Shown here one piece after another: positions 17,038 to 26,675 of a stretch of DNA of 64,000 nucleotides. The stretch's first letter is position 1, and each line of letters starts with the position of its first letter. The stretch comes from Planktothrix sp. PCC 11201. GTDB lineage: Bacteria; Cyanobacteriota; Cyanobacteriia; Cyanobacteriales; Microcoleaceae. The position numbers and the translations under genes were made by a program. The notes under the pieces are model-generated. The model was not told the origin of the DNA, did no database searches, and saw only the letters and a list, made by a program, of their open reading frames with translations. The stretch spans positions 61,857 through 125,856 of the forward strand of contig NZ_LT797710.1 in assembly GCF_900009135.1 (NCBI RefSeq). Direction: 5' to 3'.

Positions 17038-18909
17038 ATGACAGATTTTCTCCTCCACACCAGTTGGTGGATACCTTTTTATGGCTTAATTGGGGCAATC
17101 TTGACCTTGCCTTGGTCAATGGGATTGGTGCGACGCACCGGGCCCAGACCCGCCGCCTACTTTAATTTGTTAATGACGGTTTTAGCCCTTGTCCATGGTT
17201 CGGTGATTTTCCGCACTACCTGGGATGAACCCATTCAGCAAATCCTTTTCCATTGGGTACACACCAACAATTTAGACCTGTCCTTTGCCTTGGAAATCTC
17301 CCCGGTGAGTTTGGGGGCCATGGAATTAATTACGGGTTTGAGTTTAATTGCTCAATGCTACGCCCTGGGATACATGGAAAAGGACTGGGCTCTGGCTCGG
17401 TTTTTTGGCCTGATGGGCTTCTTTGAGGCGGCCATTAGTGGGTTAGCCTTGAGTGATTCCTTGTTACTGAGTTATATCCTCCTAGAATTATTAACCCTCT
17501 CTACCTATCTACTGGTGGGCTTCTGGTATGCCCAACCCCTGGTGGTGACGGCGGCTCGGGATGCGTTTTTAACCAAACGGGTCGGAGATGTCTTGTTGTT
17601 AATGGGGGTGGTGTACCTCTCCACCCTGGCCGGAAGTTTGAGCTTTTCCGATTTGGAAGGATGGGCAGAAACCGCCACCTTAATGCCCCTCCAGGCGACC
17701 TTACTGGGTTTGGCCTTAATTTCTGGCCCGATTGGAAAATGTGCTCAATTTCCCTTAAATCTCTGGTTAGATGAGGCGATGGAAGGCCCTAACCCAGCCT
17801 CGATTATGCGAAATTCGGTGGTGGTGGCCAGTGGAGCCTATGTCTTAATTAAACTCCAACCGGTTTTGGCCCTATCCCCGATTGCTTCCACAACCTTAGT
17901 GGTTTTAGGGACAATTACCGCCATTGGTGCTTCTCTGGTTTCTATTGCTCAAATTGATCTCAAACGGGCTTTATCCCATTCCACCAGTGCCTATTTAGGG
18001 TTGGTGTTTATTGCGGTAGGAGAAAGTCATGTTGATATTGCCCTACTATTGCTGTTCACCCATGCGATCGCCAAAGCCTTAATTTTCATGAGTGCGGGTT
18101 CGGTAATTCTAACCACCAATACTCAAGATTTAACCGAGATGGGGGGGTTATGGTCAAAAATGCCCGCCACAACCATCGCTTTTATTGTGGGTGCAGGGGG
18201 TTTAGTGGCGTTAATGCCCTTGGGAACCTTTTGGACGATGCGCCGTTGGGTCGATGGATTTTGGACAATTCCTCTGTGGTTAATTTTGGTCTTGCTGCTG
18301 GTTAATTGTTTAACGGCTTTAAGTTTAACCCGGGTTTTCGGATTGGTTTTTGCCGGAAAACCCCAACAAAAAACCCGGCGAGCACCAGAAGTTCCATGGC
18401 CGATGGCTTTACCGATGGTTGCCATGATTATTTTGACTTTATTAGTGCCAATAATGTTACAACAATGGCAATTATTGCTCAGTTGGACTGCGCCTTTGGT
18501 GGAAGTTCCCGCTACTGGGTTGGCTGAGATTTTGCGTCAAGCTACGGTGCCTTTACTGGTGATTTCGGGTTTAGTTGGAGTGGCAATTGGAGGCGGGATT
18601 TATTTATTTGGAATGGGTTCTAAGCCTTACAAATTACCCTGGAAAGGATTGCAAGATTTATTCGCTTACGATTTTTATATTGATCGAATTTACGATCTAA
18701 CGGTGGTTTTGTTTGTGAATCGAATTTCTGCTTTTAGTGCTTGGATTGATCGCTATATTATCGATGGCATTGTTAATGTTTTTGGTTTAGCCACTTTATT
18801 TAGTGGAGAAGGCTTAAAATACAGTATTTCTGGACAATCTCAATTTTATCTCCTAACTATTGCTTTAGGAGTAGGAGTATTGCTGGGATTAATGTTGTGG
18901 CAATTCTAA
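17038..18909 (+). CDS. ndhF4: NDH-1 CO2-uptake subunit NdhF4
   Basis: 623 residues, mostly membrane helices, of the NuoL/NdhF antiporter-like family. Family features include the LLLSYILLELLTLSTYLLVGF block, the conserved ISGPIGKCAQFPLNLWLDEAMEGPNPASIMRNSVVVASGAYV and LKRALSHSTSAYLGL. The following ndhD and cup genes identify it as the F subunit of an NDH-1MS complex that hydrates CO2 to bicarbonate at the thylakoid. F4 rather than F3 is inferred from the absence of cupS downstream and from the place beside the ccm operon, as in Nostoc. Start ATG 17038. Confidence 0.9.
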   Translation: MTDFLLHTSWWIPFYGLIGAILTLPWSMGLVRRTGPRPAAYFNLLMTVLALVHGSVIFRTTWDEPIQQILFHWVHTNNLDLSFALEISPVSLGAMELITGLSLIAQCYALGYMEKDWALARFFGLMGFFEAAISGLALSDSLLLSYILLELLTLSTYLLVGFWYAQPLVVTAARDAFLTKRVGDVLLLMGVVYLSTLAGSLSFSDLEGWAETATLMPLQATLLGLALISGPIGKCAQFPLNLWLDEAMEGPNPASIMRNSVVVASGAYVLIKLQPVLALSPIASTTLVVLGTITAIGASLVSIAQIDLKRALSHSTSAYLGLVFIAVGESHVDIALLLLFTHAIAKALIFMSAGSVILTTNTQDLTEMGGLWSKMPATTIAFIVGAGGLVALMPLGTFWTMRRWVDGFWTIPLWLILVLLLVNCLTALSLTRVFGLVFAGKPQQKTRRAPEVPWPMALPMVAMIILTLLVPIMLQQWQLLLSWTAPLVEVPATGLAEILRQATVPLLVISGLVGVAIGGGIYLFGMGSKPYKLPWKGLQDLFAYDFYIDRIYDLTVVLFVNRISAFSAWIDRYIIDGIVNVFGLATLFSGEGLKYSISGQSQFYLLTIALGVGVLLGLMLWQF

Positions 18910-18916
18910 CTGTAGT

Positions 18917-18939
18917 AAGCCCTTTAGGGCTTTATTTTC
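18917..18939 (+). repeat. Short hairpin in the ndhF4-ndhD4 spacer
   Basis: AAGCCCTTTAGGGCTTT followed by ATTTT, preceded by GTAGT. A near copy with the same GTAGTAAGCCC lead is at 54462-54482 after lpxC. It is a dispersed mini-palindrome that could also act as an attenuating terminator between the two ndh genes. Confidence 0.55.
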
Positions 18940-18984
18940 TTAATCTACGGAAATTAACTATCAACTATCAACACCAATTTATTT

Positions 18985-20487
18985 ATGCTTAGTGTATTAA
19001 TTTGGCTTCCTTTATTTGGTGCGGCTATTATTGCCTTTTGGCCGAATTTATCGGGTAAAACGGCTCGTCAATTGTCCTTGGTCATCACGGTTGGATTATT
19101 TTTATGGTCATTGGTTTTAGCAGGATTATTTGATCCGGGGAATCCTTCCTTACAATTTAAAGAATTTATTCCTTGGATTAAACCCTTGGGGTTAAATTAT
19201 ACTTTAGGGGTTGATGGTTTATCCTTACCTTTAGTGATTTTAAATGGGTTATTAATTACCATTGCGATCGCTATTACGGATTTATTTATCAGTCGTCATC
19301 AACTCTATTACGCCTCAATCTTATTGATTTCGGCAGGAATTTCAGGAACATTTTTATCCCAAAATTTATTATTGTTTCTGCTATTTTATGAAGTTGAACT
19401 CATCCCTTTATATCTGTTAATTGCGATTTGGGGAGGTAAACGCAAAGGCTATGCAGCCACTAAATTTCTCCTGTATACAGCCGTTTCGGGATTTCTCATT
19501 TTAGCTTCTTTTTTAGGCATTGTTTGGCTGACCCATACCCTAGATTTTGATTTAGATACTATTAGTGCTACGGCGTTAGGAGTCTCATCTTTACCCCTAA
19601 ACACCCAACTGATTTTATTAGGCGGTCTGTTAATTGGATTTGGGATTAAAATTCCCCTGTTTCCCTTCCATACCTGGCTACCGGATGCCCACGTTGAAGC
19701 CTCAACCCCCGTTTCTGTGCTGTTGGCCGGGGTATTATTAAAGTTAGGAACCTATGGGTTATTACGGTTTGGAGTCGGCCTATTTCCTGATGCTTGGTCA
19801 GTAATTGCTCCCTGGGTGGCCAGTTGGGCTGTAGTTAGTGTTTTATATGGAGCTTTTTGTGCCATTTCTCAGAAAGATATGAAGAAAATGGTCGCCTATA
19901 GTTCTATTGCTCACATGGGCTATATTTTATTAGCCTTTGCTGCTGCTAACTCCACCAGTTTATTAGGGGCTGTGATGCAAATGGTGAGTCATGGTTTAAT
20001 CTCGGGATTAATGTTTTTAACCGTTGGCGTTGTATACCGAAAAGCGGGGAGTCGAGATTTAGATATTATTCAAGGGTTACTTAACCCAGAACGCGGTTTA
20101 CCCCTAATTGGAACTATTATGATTATGGCGGTAATGGCGAGTGCGGGTATACCTGGTTTAGTGGGATTTGTGGCAGAATTTATCATCTTTCGGGGCAGTA
20201 TGGAAGTCTTCCCCGTACAAACTTTATTGTGCATGATTGGAACCGGATTAACTTCTGTTTATTTCCTGATTATGATTAATAAAGCTTTCTTTGGTCGCCT
20301 TTCGGAATATGTGGTGAATTTGCCTTCTGTACAATGGAGCGATCGGATTCCGGCAATAATTTTAGCCTTAATTATTGTGATTTTAGGAATTCAGCCTAAC
20401 TTACTGGTGAGATTAAGTGATGCTTCTACAACGGCTTTAGCCCATACTCAACCCTTATTTGCTCACCATCTCGCAGAAAAAGTTTAA
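18985..20487 (+). CDS. ndhD4: NDH-1 CO2-uptake subunit NdhD4
   Basis: 500 residues, polytopic, of the NuoM/NdhD family. Markers include LLLFLLFYEVELIPLYLLIAIWGG with the conserved membrane Glu, KIPLFPFHTWLPDAHVEASTPVSVLLAGVLLKLGTYGLLR and KDMKKMVAYSSIAHMGYILL. It is the second gene of the CO2-uptake set, 75 bp after ndhF4. It supplies a proton-channel-like subunit of the specialised NDH-1 complex. Assignment to D4 rests on the neighbours. Confidence 0.91.
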   Translation: MLSVLIWLPLFGAAIIAFWPNLSGKTARQLSLVITVGLFLWSLVLAGLFDPGNPSLQFKEFIPWIKPLGLNYTLGVDGLSLPLVILNGLLITIAIAITDLFISRHQLYYASILLISAGISGTFLSQNLLLFLLFYEVELIPLYLLIAIWGGKRKGYAATKFLLYTAVSGFLILASFLGIVWLTHTLDFDLDTISATALGVSSLPLNTQLILLGGLLIGFGIKIPLFPFHTWLPDAHVEASTPVSVLLAGVLLKLGTYGLLRFGVGLFPDAWSVIAPWVASWAVVSVLYGAFCAISQKDMKKMVAYSSIAHMGYILLAFAAANSTSLLGAVMQMVSHGLISGLMFLTVGVVYRKAGSRDLDIIQGLLNPERGLPLIGTIMIMAVMASAGIPGLVGFVAEFIIFRGSMEVFPVQTLLCMIGTGLTSVYFLIMINKAFFGRLSEYVVNLPSVQWSDRIPAIILALIIVILGIQPNLLVRLSDASTTALAHTQPLFAHHLAEKV

Positions 20488-20493
20488 TTTTTT

Positions 20494-20541
20494 GATAGAG
20501 TGGGTTTAAATAATTGAGCAGAAAATCAAACCCACTTTATC
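20494..20541 (+). terminator. Long stem-loop between ndhD4 and cupB
   Basis: Arms of about 14 bp, GATAGAGTGGGTTT and AAACCCACTTTATC, pair with one mismatch around a 20-nt loop, 6 bp after the ndhD4 stop. There is no long T-run, so it may be an RNA-stabilising or attenuating structure rather than a full stop; cupB follows 40 bp later. Confidence 0.5.
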
Positions 20542-20581
20542 ACTTTTCCAAAGATAAATTTTAATTAAACCTTTAAACAAA

Positions 20582-21751
20582 ATGAAACTTACGGATTTTA
20601 CCCCCATGTCTAAACATCCTTTATCTGAATATATTCATCGCCTGGAGTCCGGTGAAGCTCTGTTGCCGAATTATCCCGAAAATTTGGTGGAAGTTGTGGG
20701 TATCTTGAAAAGTTATGGTGTTGTTCTGGATGCCTATTCTAATAATTTAATTTATATTGCAGATGAACAGTTTTTAGAATTATTCCCCTTTTTCAAGTAT
20801 TTTAATGGAGAAGTCAATATCAAAAAATTATTTCAATATTTGTGGCATGATCGGATTAATTTTGAATATGCCGAATATTGTATGAAAACCATGTTTTGGC
20901 ATGGGGGCGGTAAATTAGATGAATATTTAGATTCTTCTGAATTTCTCAAGTTAGCAGAAACTGCGATTCAAGCTAAAACTAAGGGAAATTTGATGATTCA
21001 AACTCTCCATCGTTTTTTCCCGGAATTTCTACCCGAACAAATCCGACAACTGGCTTATTATAGTGGATTAGGTCAATTTTGGCGGGTGATGAGTGATATG
21101 TTTATTTCCCTTTCTGATCGTTATGATCAAGGAGAAATTAAATCTATTCCTGAAGTAGTCAATCATATTTTATTAGCCCTAGTAGAAGCTGCTAATAAAC
21201 CCATTACTTATAGCGTCAAAATCAATAATCAAGTTTATGATATCCTGCCAAAATCTGCCGGATTAACTTTTTTAATGGATACCGCAGTTCCCTATGTTGA
21301 AGCTGTGTTCTTTAGGGGAACTCCTTTTCCTGGAACGGTTTCTTATAATGCTCAAGCCCATCAAATTCCCACAGAGCAAAAAGACTTTGCCTATGGTGCA
21401 TTATACGCCGATCCTTTACCGATTGGTGGGTCGGGTATTCCCCCAACTCAATTAATGCAGGATATGCGTCATTTTCTTCCTGATTATTTACATAATATCT
21501 ATCAAAATAGTTGTCGCGGAGAAGATGATTTACGGGTGCAAATTTGTCAGAGTTTTCAAAAGTCAATGTTCTGTGTCACCACGGCGGCAATTGTGGGATT
21601 AGCCCCCCATTCTATTAATACTAATGATCCTGAACAAAAACAAGCTAATCGGATCTATTTTGAGAATTGGATGGATCGATTTTTAAACTCCCGTTTAGGG
21701 GAAGTTAATCAACCTACATTCAGGGAATGTAAGCTATTTCCTGAACGTTAA
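20582..21751 (+). CDS. cupB: CO2 hydration protein CupB (ChpX)
   Basis: 389 residues of the CupA/CupB (ChpY/ChpX) family, the peripheral subunit that gives NDH-1MS complexes vectorial CO2 hydration. The family is recognisable from HPLSEYIHRLESGEALLPNYPENLVEVVGILKSYG at the start, the conserved Tyr/Trp/His-rich middle (LWHDRINFEYAEYCM, MFWHGGGKLDEYL) and AVFFRGTPFPGTVSYNAQ. Putative zinc-binding His and Cys residues are scattered and I cannot assign ligands from sequence alone. As the last gene after ndhF4-ndhD4 with no cupS downstream, the constitutive CupB type is favoured. CupA is the alternative. Confidence 0.88.
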   Translation: MKLTDFTPMSKHPLSEYIHRLESGEALLPNYPENLVEVVGILKSYGVVLDAYSNNLIYIADEQFLELFPFFKYFNGEVNIKKLFQYLWHDRINFEYAEYCMKTMFWHGGGKLDEYLDSSEFLKLAETAIQAKTKGNLMIQTLHRFFPEFLPEQIRQLAYYSGLGQFWRVMSDMFISLSDRYDQGEIKSIPEVVNHILLALVEAANKPITYSVKINNQVYDILPKSAGLTFLMDTAVPYVEAVFFRGTPFPGTVSYNAQAHQIPTEQKDFAYGALYADPLPIGGSGIPPTQLMQDMRHFLPDYLHNIYQNSCRGEDDLRVQICQSFQKSMFCVTTAAIVGLAPHSINTNDPEQKQANRIYFENWMDRFLNSRLGEVNQPTFRECKLFPER

Positions 21752-21766
21752 AAGACACTTTAAACT

Positions 21767-21805
21767 AGAAACCAGGTTTATTTGAGAAATCCGGTTTTTG
21801 AGAAG
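21767..21805. repeat. Dispersed AGAAACC-GGTTT palindromic repeat, copy 1
   Basis: AGAAACCAGGTTTATTTGAG followed by AAATCCGGTTTTTGAGA. A related AGAAACCGGGTTTCT is at 27999-28013, and an AAATATCCGGTTTTTTT fragment lies near 40420. These look like copies of one intergenic palindromic family. Confidence 0.55.
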
Positions 21806-21916
21806 TTGTGATCGCGCCAAAAACGAGCGGAAAACAGATAATCCCTCTTTTATCACTATAGTAAGGGCAAAAAGATAGTAATAGTAAAAAGAAGAATCTG
21901 TCGAGGGAAGCTCATC

Positions 21917-22501
21917 CTAAACGCGGCCAAATCGTTCAATCGGCCAAAAACGAAATACGGCGCGACCAATAATATTTTCCTTGGGAAGAAAACCCCAAAC
22001 ATGGGAATCATTACTATCATTGCGATTATCTCCCATAACAAAATAGGAATTCTCAGGAACTTTTACTGGGGGTAATTGATAATGAGGTTCCTCAGCAATA
22101 TAACGCTCAAATTGGGGCTGATTGTCAATATAAACCCGACCATTTTTAACTTCAATGGTTTGACCTGGCTGACCAATAATTCGCTTAATAAAGGCTTGAT
22201 CTGCCGCATAGCCAATCTCTTGTAATTGGGGAGGAGGAGCAAAAACAATAATATCGCCAAATTGGGGAGAATCTAAATAATAGGATACCTTTTCTATGAC
22301 TAAGCGATCGTTTATTTCTAAAGTCGGGAACATGGAATCTGAGGGAATAAATCGAGGTTCAGCAACAAAAGTTCTAATTAATAATGATAATCCCAGGGCG
22401 ATCGCTAAAATTACAATATTCTCTCGGATTTGATCCCAAATACTTTTTTTAGGGATTGCAGGTTGGGGCTTTTGAGTTACTTGTTTTTCTTCGGATTTCA
22501 T
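21917..22501 (-). CDS. lepB: Signal peptidase I
   Basis: 194 residues with one N-terminal membrane anchor (about 28-44, ENIVILAIALGLSLLIRTF). Motif PSDSMFPTL holds nucleophile Ser56, FIKRIIGQPGQTIEV holds general-base Lys106, and GDNRNDSNDSHVWGFLP is the conserved box E. It removes signal peptides from secreted and lumenal proteins. The size is typical for single-anchor cyanobacterial LepB. Start ATG 22501. Confidence 0.95.
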   Translation of the reverse strand: MKSEEKQVTQKPQPAIPKKSIWDQIRENIVILAIALGLSLLIRTFVAEPRFIPSDSMFPTLEINDRLVIEKVSYYLDSPQFGDIIVFAPPPQLQEIGYAADQAFIKRIIGQPGQTIEVKNGRVYIDNQPQFERYIAEEPHYQLPPVKVPENSYFVMGDNRNDSNDSHVWGFLPKENIIGRAVFRFWPIERFGRV

Positions 22502-22615
22502 TGTTTTTTTCCCTAATATTATTATCTATAAAAATAAATTGAGAATTAAGAATCGCAATTAAGCTATGATTCTTAATTCTCAATCATTAACCCTGGAAAT
22601 TGAAGGGATAAATTG

Positions 22616-23509
22616 TTAATTCTCATGGGAGGATTTGTGATGAAAACGAATTCCCAAAAAGACATCATAGAGGAAACCCCAAAAGTCTTTCTTTCCTTCT
22701 AATATTCCCAAGGTTTGGGGAGAACCTTTTTCATCTAACAGAGGCTTCATAAATTCATAGGTTGGCTTGTAATAATACCAAGGAATAGATGGCCATAAAT
22801 GATGAATCAGATGGTAATTTTGCCCCAAAATTAACAGATTTAAAACCGAACCCGGATACACCCTAGCATTTTTCCAGCGACCCCGTTCTTGAAACGGACG
22901 ATGGGGTAAATAATCAAAGAATAAACCCAAAGCTATGCCCACAACCAAAGCCGGACAAAACCAGAAATTCAGAATATAGCCGAGGAATTCATAATGAATA
23001 GAGATCGCAACAATAGTCACTACAAATAAGCGACTCAAAAACCATTCCAAAAGCTCATATTTTTTCCAAAGTCGGCGCTTGAAAAAAAACACTTCATGGT
23101 AGAAAAAACGTGCCGCAATCAACCACAAGGGGCCACCTGTGGAAACAAAATGATCCGGATCATTGTCTGGATCATTAACATGGCAATGATGTTGGATATG
23201 CACCCGCGTAAATACGGGAAAAGCGAACCCTAACATCAAAGCACTACCGTGTCCTAATACCGAATTCAGAATGCGGTTTTTGTGGGCAGAATTATGGGAT
23301 GCGTCATGGATCACTGTCCCCGAAAGGTGCAGCGCCAAAACATTAATCAAAAAACAACACCAATCCGGCCAACCCCAAAGCCAGTATCCCAATGTGGAAC
23401 AGATCACCATTACTACCGCACCGAAAAACATCAGTAGCGTGGTGTTAAAACCACCCTCTGCGGTGAGGTATTCCTTGGGGACTGTCAGTGGCTTACTTGC
23501 CTCCGACAT
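22616..23509 (-). CDS. crtR: Beta-carotene hydroxylase, CrtR type
   Basis: About 297 residues from ATG 23509 (MSEASKPL); a GTG at 23536 would add nine. AAGGAG lies 11-16 nt before the ATG. It is a membrane fatty-acid-desaturase-like di-iron enzyme with His boxes HDASHNSAH, HIQHHCHVND and HLIHHLWP. The stretch LHLSGTVIHDASHN and the long VFTRVHIQHH...NDPDNDPDHFVSTGGPLWLIAARFFYHE pattern match cyanobacterial CrtR, which hydroxylates beta-carotene and deoxymyxoxanthophyll to zeaxanthin and myxol derivatives. It stands alone, downstream of and facing the same way as lepB. Confidence 0.92.
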   Translation of the reverse strand: MSEASKPLTVPKEYLTAEGGFNTTLLMFFGAVVMVICSTLGYWLWGWPDWCCFLINVLALHLSGTVIHDASHNSAHKNRILNSVLGHGSALMLGFAFPVFTRVHIQHHCHVNDPDNDPDHFVSTGGPLWLIAARFFYHEVFFFKRRLWKKYELLEWFLSRLFVVTIVAISIHYEFLGYILNFWFCPALVVGIALGLFFDYLPHRPFQERGRWKNARVYPGSVLNLLILGQNYHLIHHLWPSIPWYYYKPTYEFMKPLLDEKGSPQTLGILEGKKDFWGFLYDVFLGIRFHHKSSHEN

Positions 23510-23645
23510 TACAGTTTGCACTCCTTGAAGTTTCACACCTGAGTATTTTATGAGAAAAGTAACAAAGTGTAAAGATTTATAAAATCACTAAACCCGAACG
23601 TAATTGCCTAAAATACCACGATTTTACCCCTAGGAGAAAATATTT

Positions 23646-24431
23646 ATGTCTAGCTCACTGTCGCGTACATCCTTAGTCGGACTGTTTAGTTTATCCATGA
23701 CCCTATCAATCCTGGGTTCCGCCACCGGGGCCAACGCTCAACCTCGGTGGCCATCTTTACCCAGTCTGACCGACCTGCTGCAACTCCCCCGCAACACAAC
23801 CCAACCCCCCCAAACCTTTCCGACTCCGGCCACTAATCCCACCCAATCCCCAGCCCCCCAACCCACCGATCAAGGCCCCCTAAATCCTCAAGTGGAAGTG
23901 GAAACCGGGGACACAGCAATTGCTCGGTTTCGATGTGAGGTGATTGGCGGTCAATATACGGTGATGTATTATCCCGTCAGCCAACCCAATCAAGGCTATG
24001 CTTGGGCAGTTCCTAGTAATATGGGGGGCGGATGGACACCGGAACGCCGTTGTGGAGAGATTAGTCGCCGTTTAGAATCCTATCGTCCCGATGGATTAGC
24101 AGAAATCAGTACAGCGATGGAGAACGGTTACAATACCCTCTGCGCCACCACCGAAGATGTTCCCCAATGTCGGATTGTCTTAACCGTACCCCCTGGGGAA
24201 GATCCTTTATTAGTCCGCGATCGCATTTTCCAAAACCTCGTAATTGCCGACAGTGGCCAAAGCACCCAAGGTGTTCTAACCCTGATAGATGAAAAAAGTA
24301 CCGGGGACATCATTCGAGGGGCTTTAGGACGTCCGAGAACCCGTTCTACTGGTATTCCCCTCCGTCAATTCCTCGACCCCACCGATGGCGGCACCGGAGC
24401 ACGCTTAAACCCCCGTTATTTTCCTCAATAG
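23646..24431 (+). CDS. COP23-domain secreted protein
   Basis: 261 residues. The N-terminal signal peptide (hydrophobic 8-28) probably ends after GANA near residue 32. A Pro/Thr/Gln-rich spacer (about 50-85) leads into a COP23-type domain: [44 protein letters not shown] and [13 protein letters not shown], with several Cys that could form disulphides outside the cytoplasm. COP23 was named from a circadian oscillating polypeptide of Cyanothece; the molecular role is unknown. The C-terminus is Gly/Arg-rich with the conserved-looking FLDPTDGG. The gene is followed directly by a G-rich repeat array. Confidence 0.82.
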   Translation: MSSSLSRTSLVGLFSLSMTLSILGSATGANAQPRWPSLPSLTDLLQLPRNTTQPPQTFPTPATNPTQSPAPQPTDQGPLNPQVEVETGDTAIARFRCEVIGGQYTVMYYPVSQPNQGYAWAVPSNMGGGWTPERRCGEISRRLESYRPDGLAEISTAMENGYNTLCATTEDVPQCRIVLTVPPGEDPLLVRDRIFQNLVIADSGQSTQGVLTLIDEKSTGDIIRGALGRPRTRSTGIPLRQFLDPTDGGTGARLNPRYFPQ

Positions 24432-24655
24432 GGAACAGGGAGCAGGGGGAGCAGGGGGAGCAGGGGGAGCAGGCAGGGGGAGTAGGGGAAGCAGGGGGAG
24501 CAGGGGGAGCAGGGGAAGCAGGGGGAGCAGGGGAAGCAGGGGAAGCAGGGGGAGCAGGGGGAGCAGGGGAAGTAGGGGGAGCAGGGGGAGTAAACTCTTT
24601 CTATTACCTATTACCCATTACCCATTCCCCATTAGTAATTCGTAATTCGTAATTC
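24432..24655. repeat. Composite dispersed repeat, copy 2 (GGGGGAGCAG array)
   Basis: It begins right after the COP23 stop codon with about 160 bp of GGGGGAGCAG and GGGGAAGCAG units. The junction GTAAACTCTTTCTATT follows, then TTACCCATTACCCATTCCCC and three TAATTCG/GTAATTC units. This is the reverse complement order of the repeat at 4928-5032, with a longer G-rich arm. No gene or clear promoter is seen up to pyk at 24761 apart from the palindrome at 24700. Confidence 0.85.
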
Positions 24656-24699
24656 CTGATCCTGATGTGTCCCTGACGTGGTTAAATTCTGTTTATGAT

Positions 24700-24733
24700 C
24701 TGTAGAGAGACGCGCCATGGCTCGTCTCTACAG
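24700..24733. repeat. CCATGG-centred palindrome, copy 1
   Basis: CTGTAGAGAGACGCGCCATGG and its near-perfect inverse ending CGTCTCTACAG. Related copies are at 30308-30349 and 61544-61583. It could form a stable hairpin in the pyk leader. Confidence 0.8.
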
Positions 24734-24760
24734 ACAATTCCCTAGATCTTTAATTGAGTC

Positions 24761-26542
24761 ATGCAACCGCAAAATCTACTGCATCGAACCAAAATAGTCG
24801 CTACAATCGGCCCTGCTACCCAGAAGCCTGAAGTTCTCCGCGCATTGATTTTAGCGGGTGCAACGACTCTGCGCTTGAATTTTTCCCATAATACCCATGA
24901 GGATCATCAACGCAGTATTCGGATGATTCGACAAACCGCCTTTGAACTGAATCAACCTGTGGGGATTTTACAAGATCTCCAAGGCCCAAAAATCAGATTA
25001 GGGAAATTTGAGACGGGTTCGATTGTCCTGAACCGGGATGATCAGTTTATTCTCACCAGTGAAGATGTGGTGGGAACTCAAGAAATTTCCTCTGTCACCT
25101 ACAAACCCTTAGCCGATGAAGTCCCTGATGGGGCGGTGATTCTCCTCGATGATGGCAAGGTGGAAATGGTCGTGGAGAAAGTCGAACAGGCCAAAGGACG
25201 CTTATGTTGTCGTGTGGTTGTGGGCGGGACTCTTTCTAACAGTAAAGGGGTGAATTTTCCTGGGGTTTATCTGTCCATTAAAGCCATGACGGAAAAAGAC
25301 CGCCGGGATTTAATGTTTGGTTTAGATCAAGGGGTGGACTGGGTAGCTTTAAGTTTCGTGAGAAATCCCCAGGATGTTTTAGAAATTAAAGAATTAATTG
25401 CGAGTGCGGGTAAGGATGTTCCCGTGATTGCCAAAATTGAAAAACATGAAGCCATTGAACAAATGGAAGAAATTTTGGCGTTGTGTAATGGGGTGATGGT
25501 GGCCCGAGGTGATTTAGGGGTGGAACTCCCTGCCGAAGATGTGCCAATTTTACAAAAACGGTTAATTATCACCGCCAACCGGATGGGAATTCCGGTGATT
25601 ACTGCGACTCAGATGCTAGATAGCATGGTGAATAATCCCCGACCCACCCGGGCGGAAATTTCCGACGTAGCTAATGCGATTTTAGATGGTACCGATGCGG
25701 TGATGCTTTCCAATGAAACCGCCGTGGGTAACTATCCGGTGGAAGCGGTGGCGACCATGGCCCGGATTGCGGTGCGGATTGAACAGGAGGGTGTGACCCG
25801 TAATATTTCCAAGGTTGAAGATACCGGACGTTCAATTCCTAACGCCATTAGTCAGGCGGTGGCACAAATTTCTCACCAGTTGAACGCGGCGGCGATCATG
25901 ACCTTAACCAAAACCGGGTCTACGGCCCGCAATGTCTCGAAATTCCGACCCCAAACCCCGATTTTAGCCATTACTCCCCACGTTGAGGTGGCGCGACAGT
26001 TAAGTTTAGTTTGGGGGGTGAAGCCTTTATTAGTTTTAGATTTACCTTCGGCTGACCAAACCTTTCAAGCGGCGGTGAATGTGGCGAGGGAAAAAAATCT
26101 GCTGGCCGATGGGGATTTGGTTGTGACCACGGCGGGAACTTTACAAGGGGTGGCCGGATCTACGGATTTGATTAAGGTGGAAGTGGTGACGGCTGCTTTG
26201 GGTAAGGGAACGGCCGTTGGTCAAGGCTGTGTTACCGGACGGGCGCGGGTGGCCCGCAGTGCTGGAGAGTTAGCTGATTTTAATGCCGGGGAAATTTTGG
26301 TCACGGTTCAAACCAGTGCCGATTTTGTCGATGTGATGCGGAAGGCGGGGGGTGTGGTCACGGAAGTTGATAGTTTGACCAGTCACGCGGCGGTGATTGC
26401 TTTACGTTTGGGGGTGCCTGTGATTGTTGGGGTGAAGAATGCCACTCGCTTGATTCGAGATGGGGTGATTCTGACCTTAGATATGGAACGCGGGATTGTC
26501 TATTCGGGCTCTAGCAGTGGTTCGGGAAGTGAAAATCTCTAA
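24761..26542 (+). CDS. pyk: Pyruvate kinase with C-terminal PEP-utilising-type domain
   Basis: 593 residues. The catalytic part has RTKIVATIGPATQKPEVL at the N-terminus, LNFSHNTHEDH, the substrate-binding VIAKIEKHEAIEQMEEIL, MVARGDLGVELP and the MLSNETAVGNYPVEAV box. An allosteric C domain and an extra domain of about 100 residues follow (CVTGRARVARSAGELADFNAGEILV, GGVVTEVDSLTSHAAVIALRLGVPVIVG). That last domain resembles the phosphohistidine domain of PEP-utilising enzymes, as in many cyanobacterial and Bacillus type pyruvate kinases; the TSHAA carries the equivalent His. The enzyme makes pyruvate and ATP from PEP and ADP. Confidence 0.95.
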   Translation: MQPQNLLHRTKIVATIGPATQKPEVLRALILAGATTLRLNFSHNTHEDHQRSIRMIRQTAFELNQPVGILQDLQGPKIRLGKFETGSIVLNRDDQFILTSEDVVGTQEISSVTYKPLADEVPDGAVILLDDGKVEMVVEKVEQAKGRLCCRVVVGGTLSNSKGVNFPGVYLSIKAMTEKDRRDLMFGLDQGVDWVALSFVRNPQDVLEIKELIASAGKDVPVIAKIEKHEAIEQMEEILALCNGVMVARGDLGVELPAEDVPILQKRLIITANRMGIPVITATQMLDSMVNNPRPTRAEISDVANAILDGTDAVMLSNETAVGNYPVEAVATMARIAVRIEQEGVTRNISKVEDTGRSIPNAISQAVAQISHQLNAAAIMTLTKTGSTARNVSKFRPQTPILAITPHVEVARQLSLVWGVKPLLVLDLPSADQTFQAAVNVAREKNLLADGDLVVTTAGTLQGVAGSTDLIKVEVVTAALGKGTAVGQGCVTGRARVARSAGELADFNAGEILVTVQTSADFVDVMRKAGGVVTEVDSLTSHAAVIALRLGVPVIVGVKNATRLIRDGVILTLDMERGIVYSGSSSGSGSENL

Positions 26543-26597
26543 AGCTATTTTCCTTCTCTATTGGATTGATTAACATTAGATTTTTTCCTGAAAAATT

Positions 26598-26639
26598 AGC
26601 GATCGCCGGATGATAAAATCATTCGTTGATCGCTTTTTC
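26598..26639. terminator. Terminator hairpin between pyk and ndhH
   Basis: AGCGATC...GATCGCT outer arms enclose an inner ATGAT/ATCAT stem and are followed by TTTTTCT on the plus strand. The hairpin stands between convergent pyk and ndhH and includes a HIP1 octamer. Confidence 0.7.
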
Positions 26640-26675
26640 TTTAGCTCTTTTTGACCCGAGGTTGAAAAATTATCC

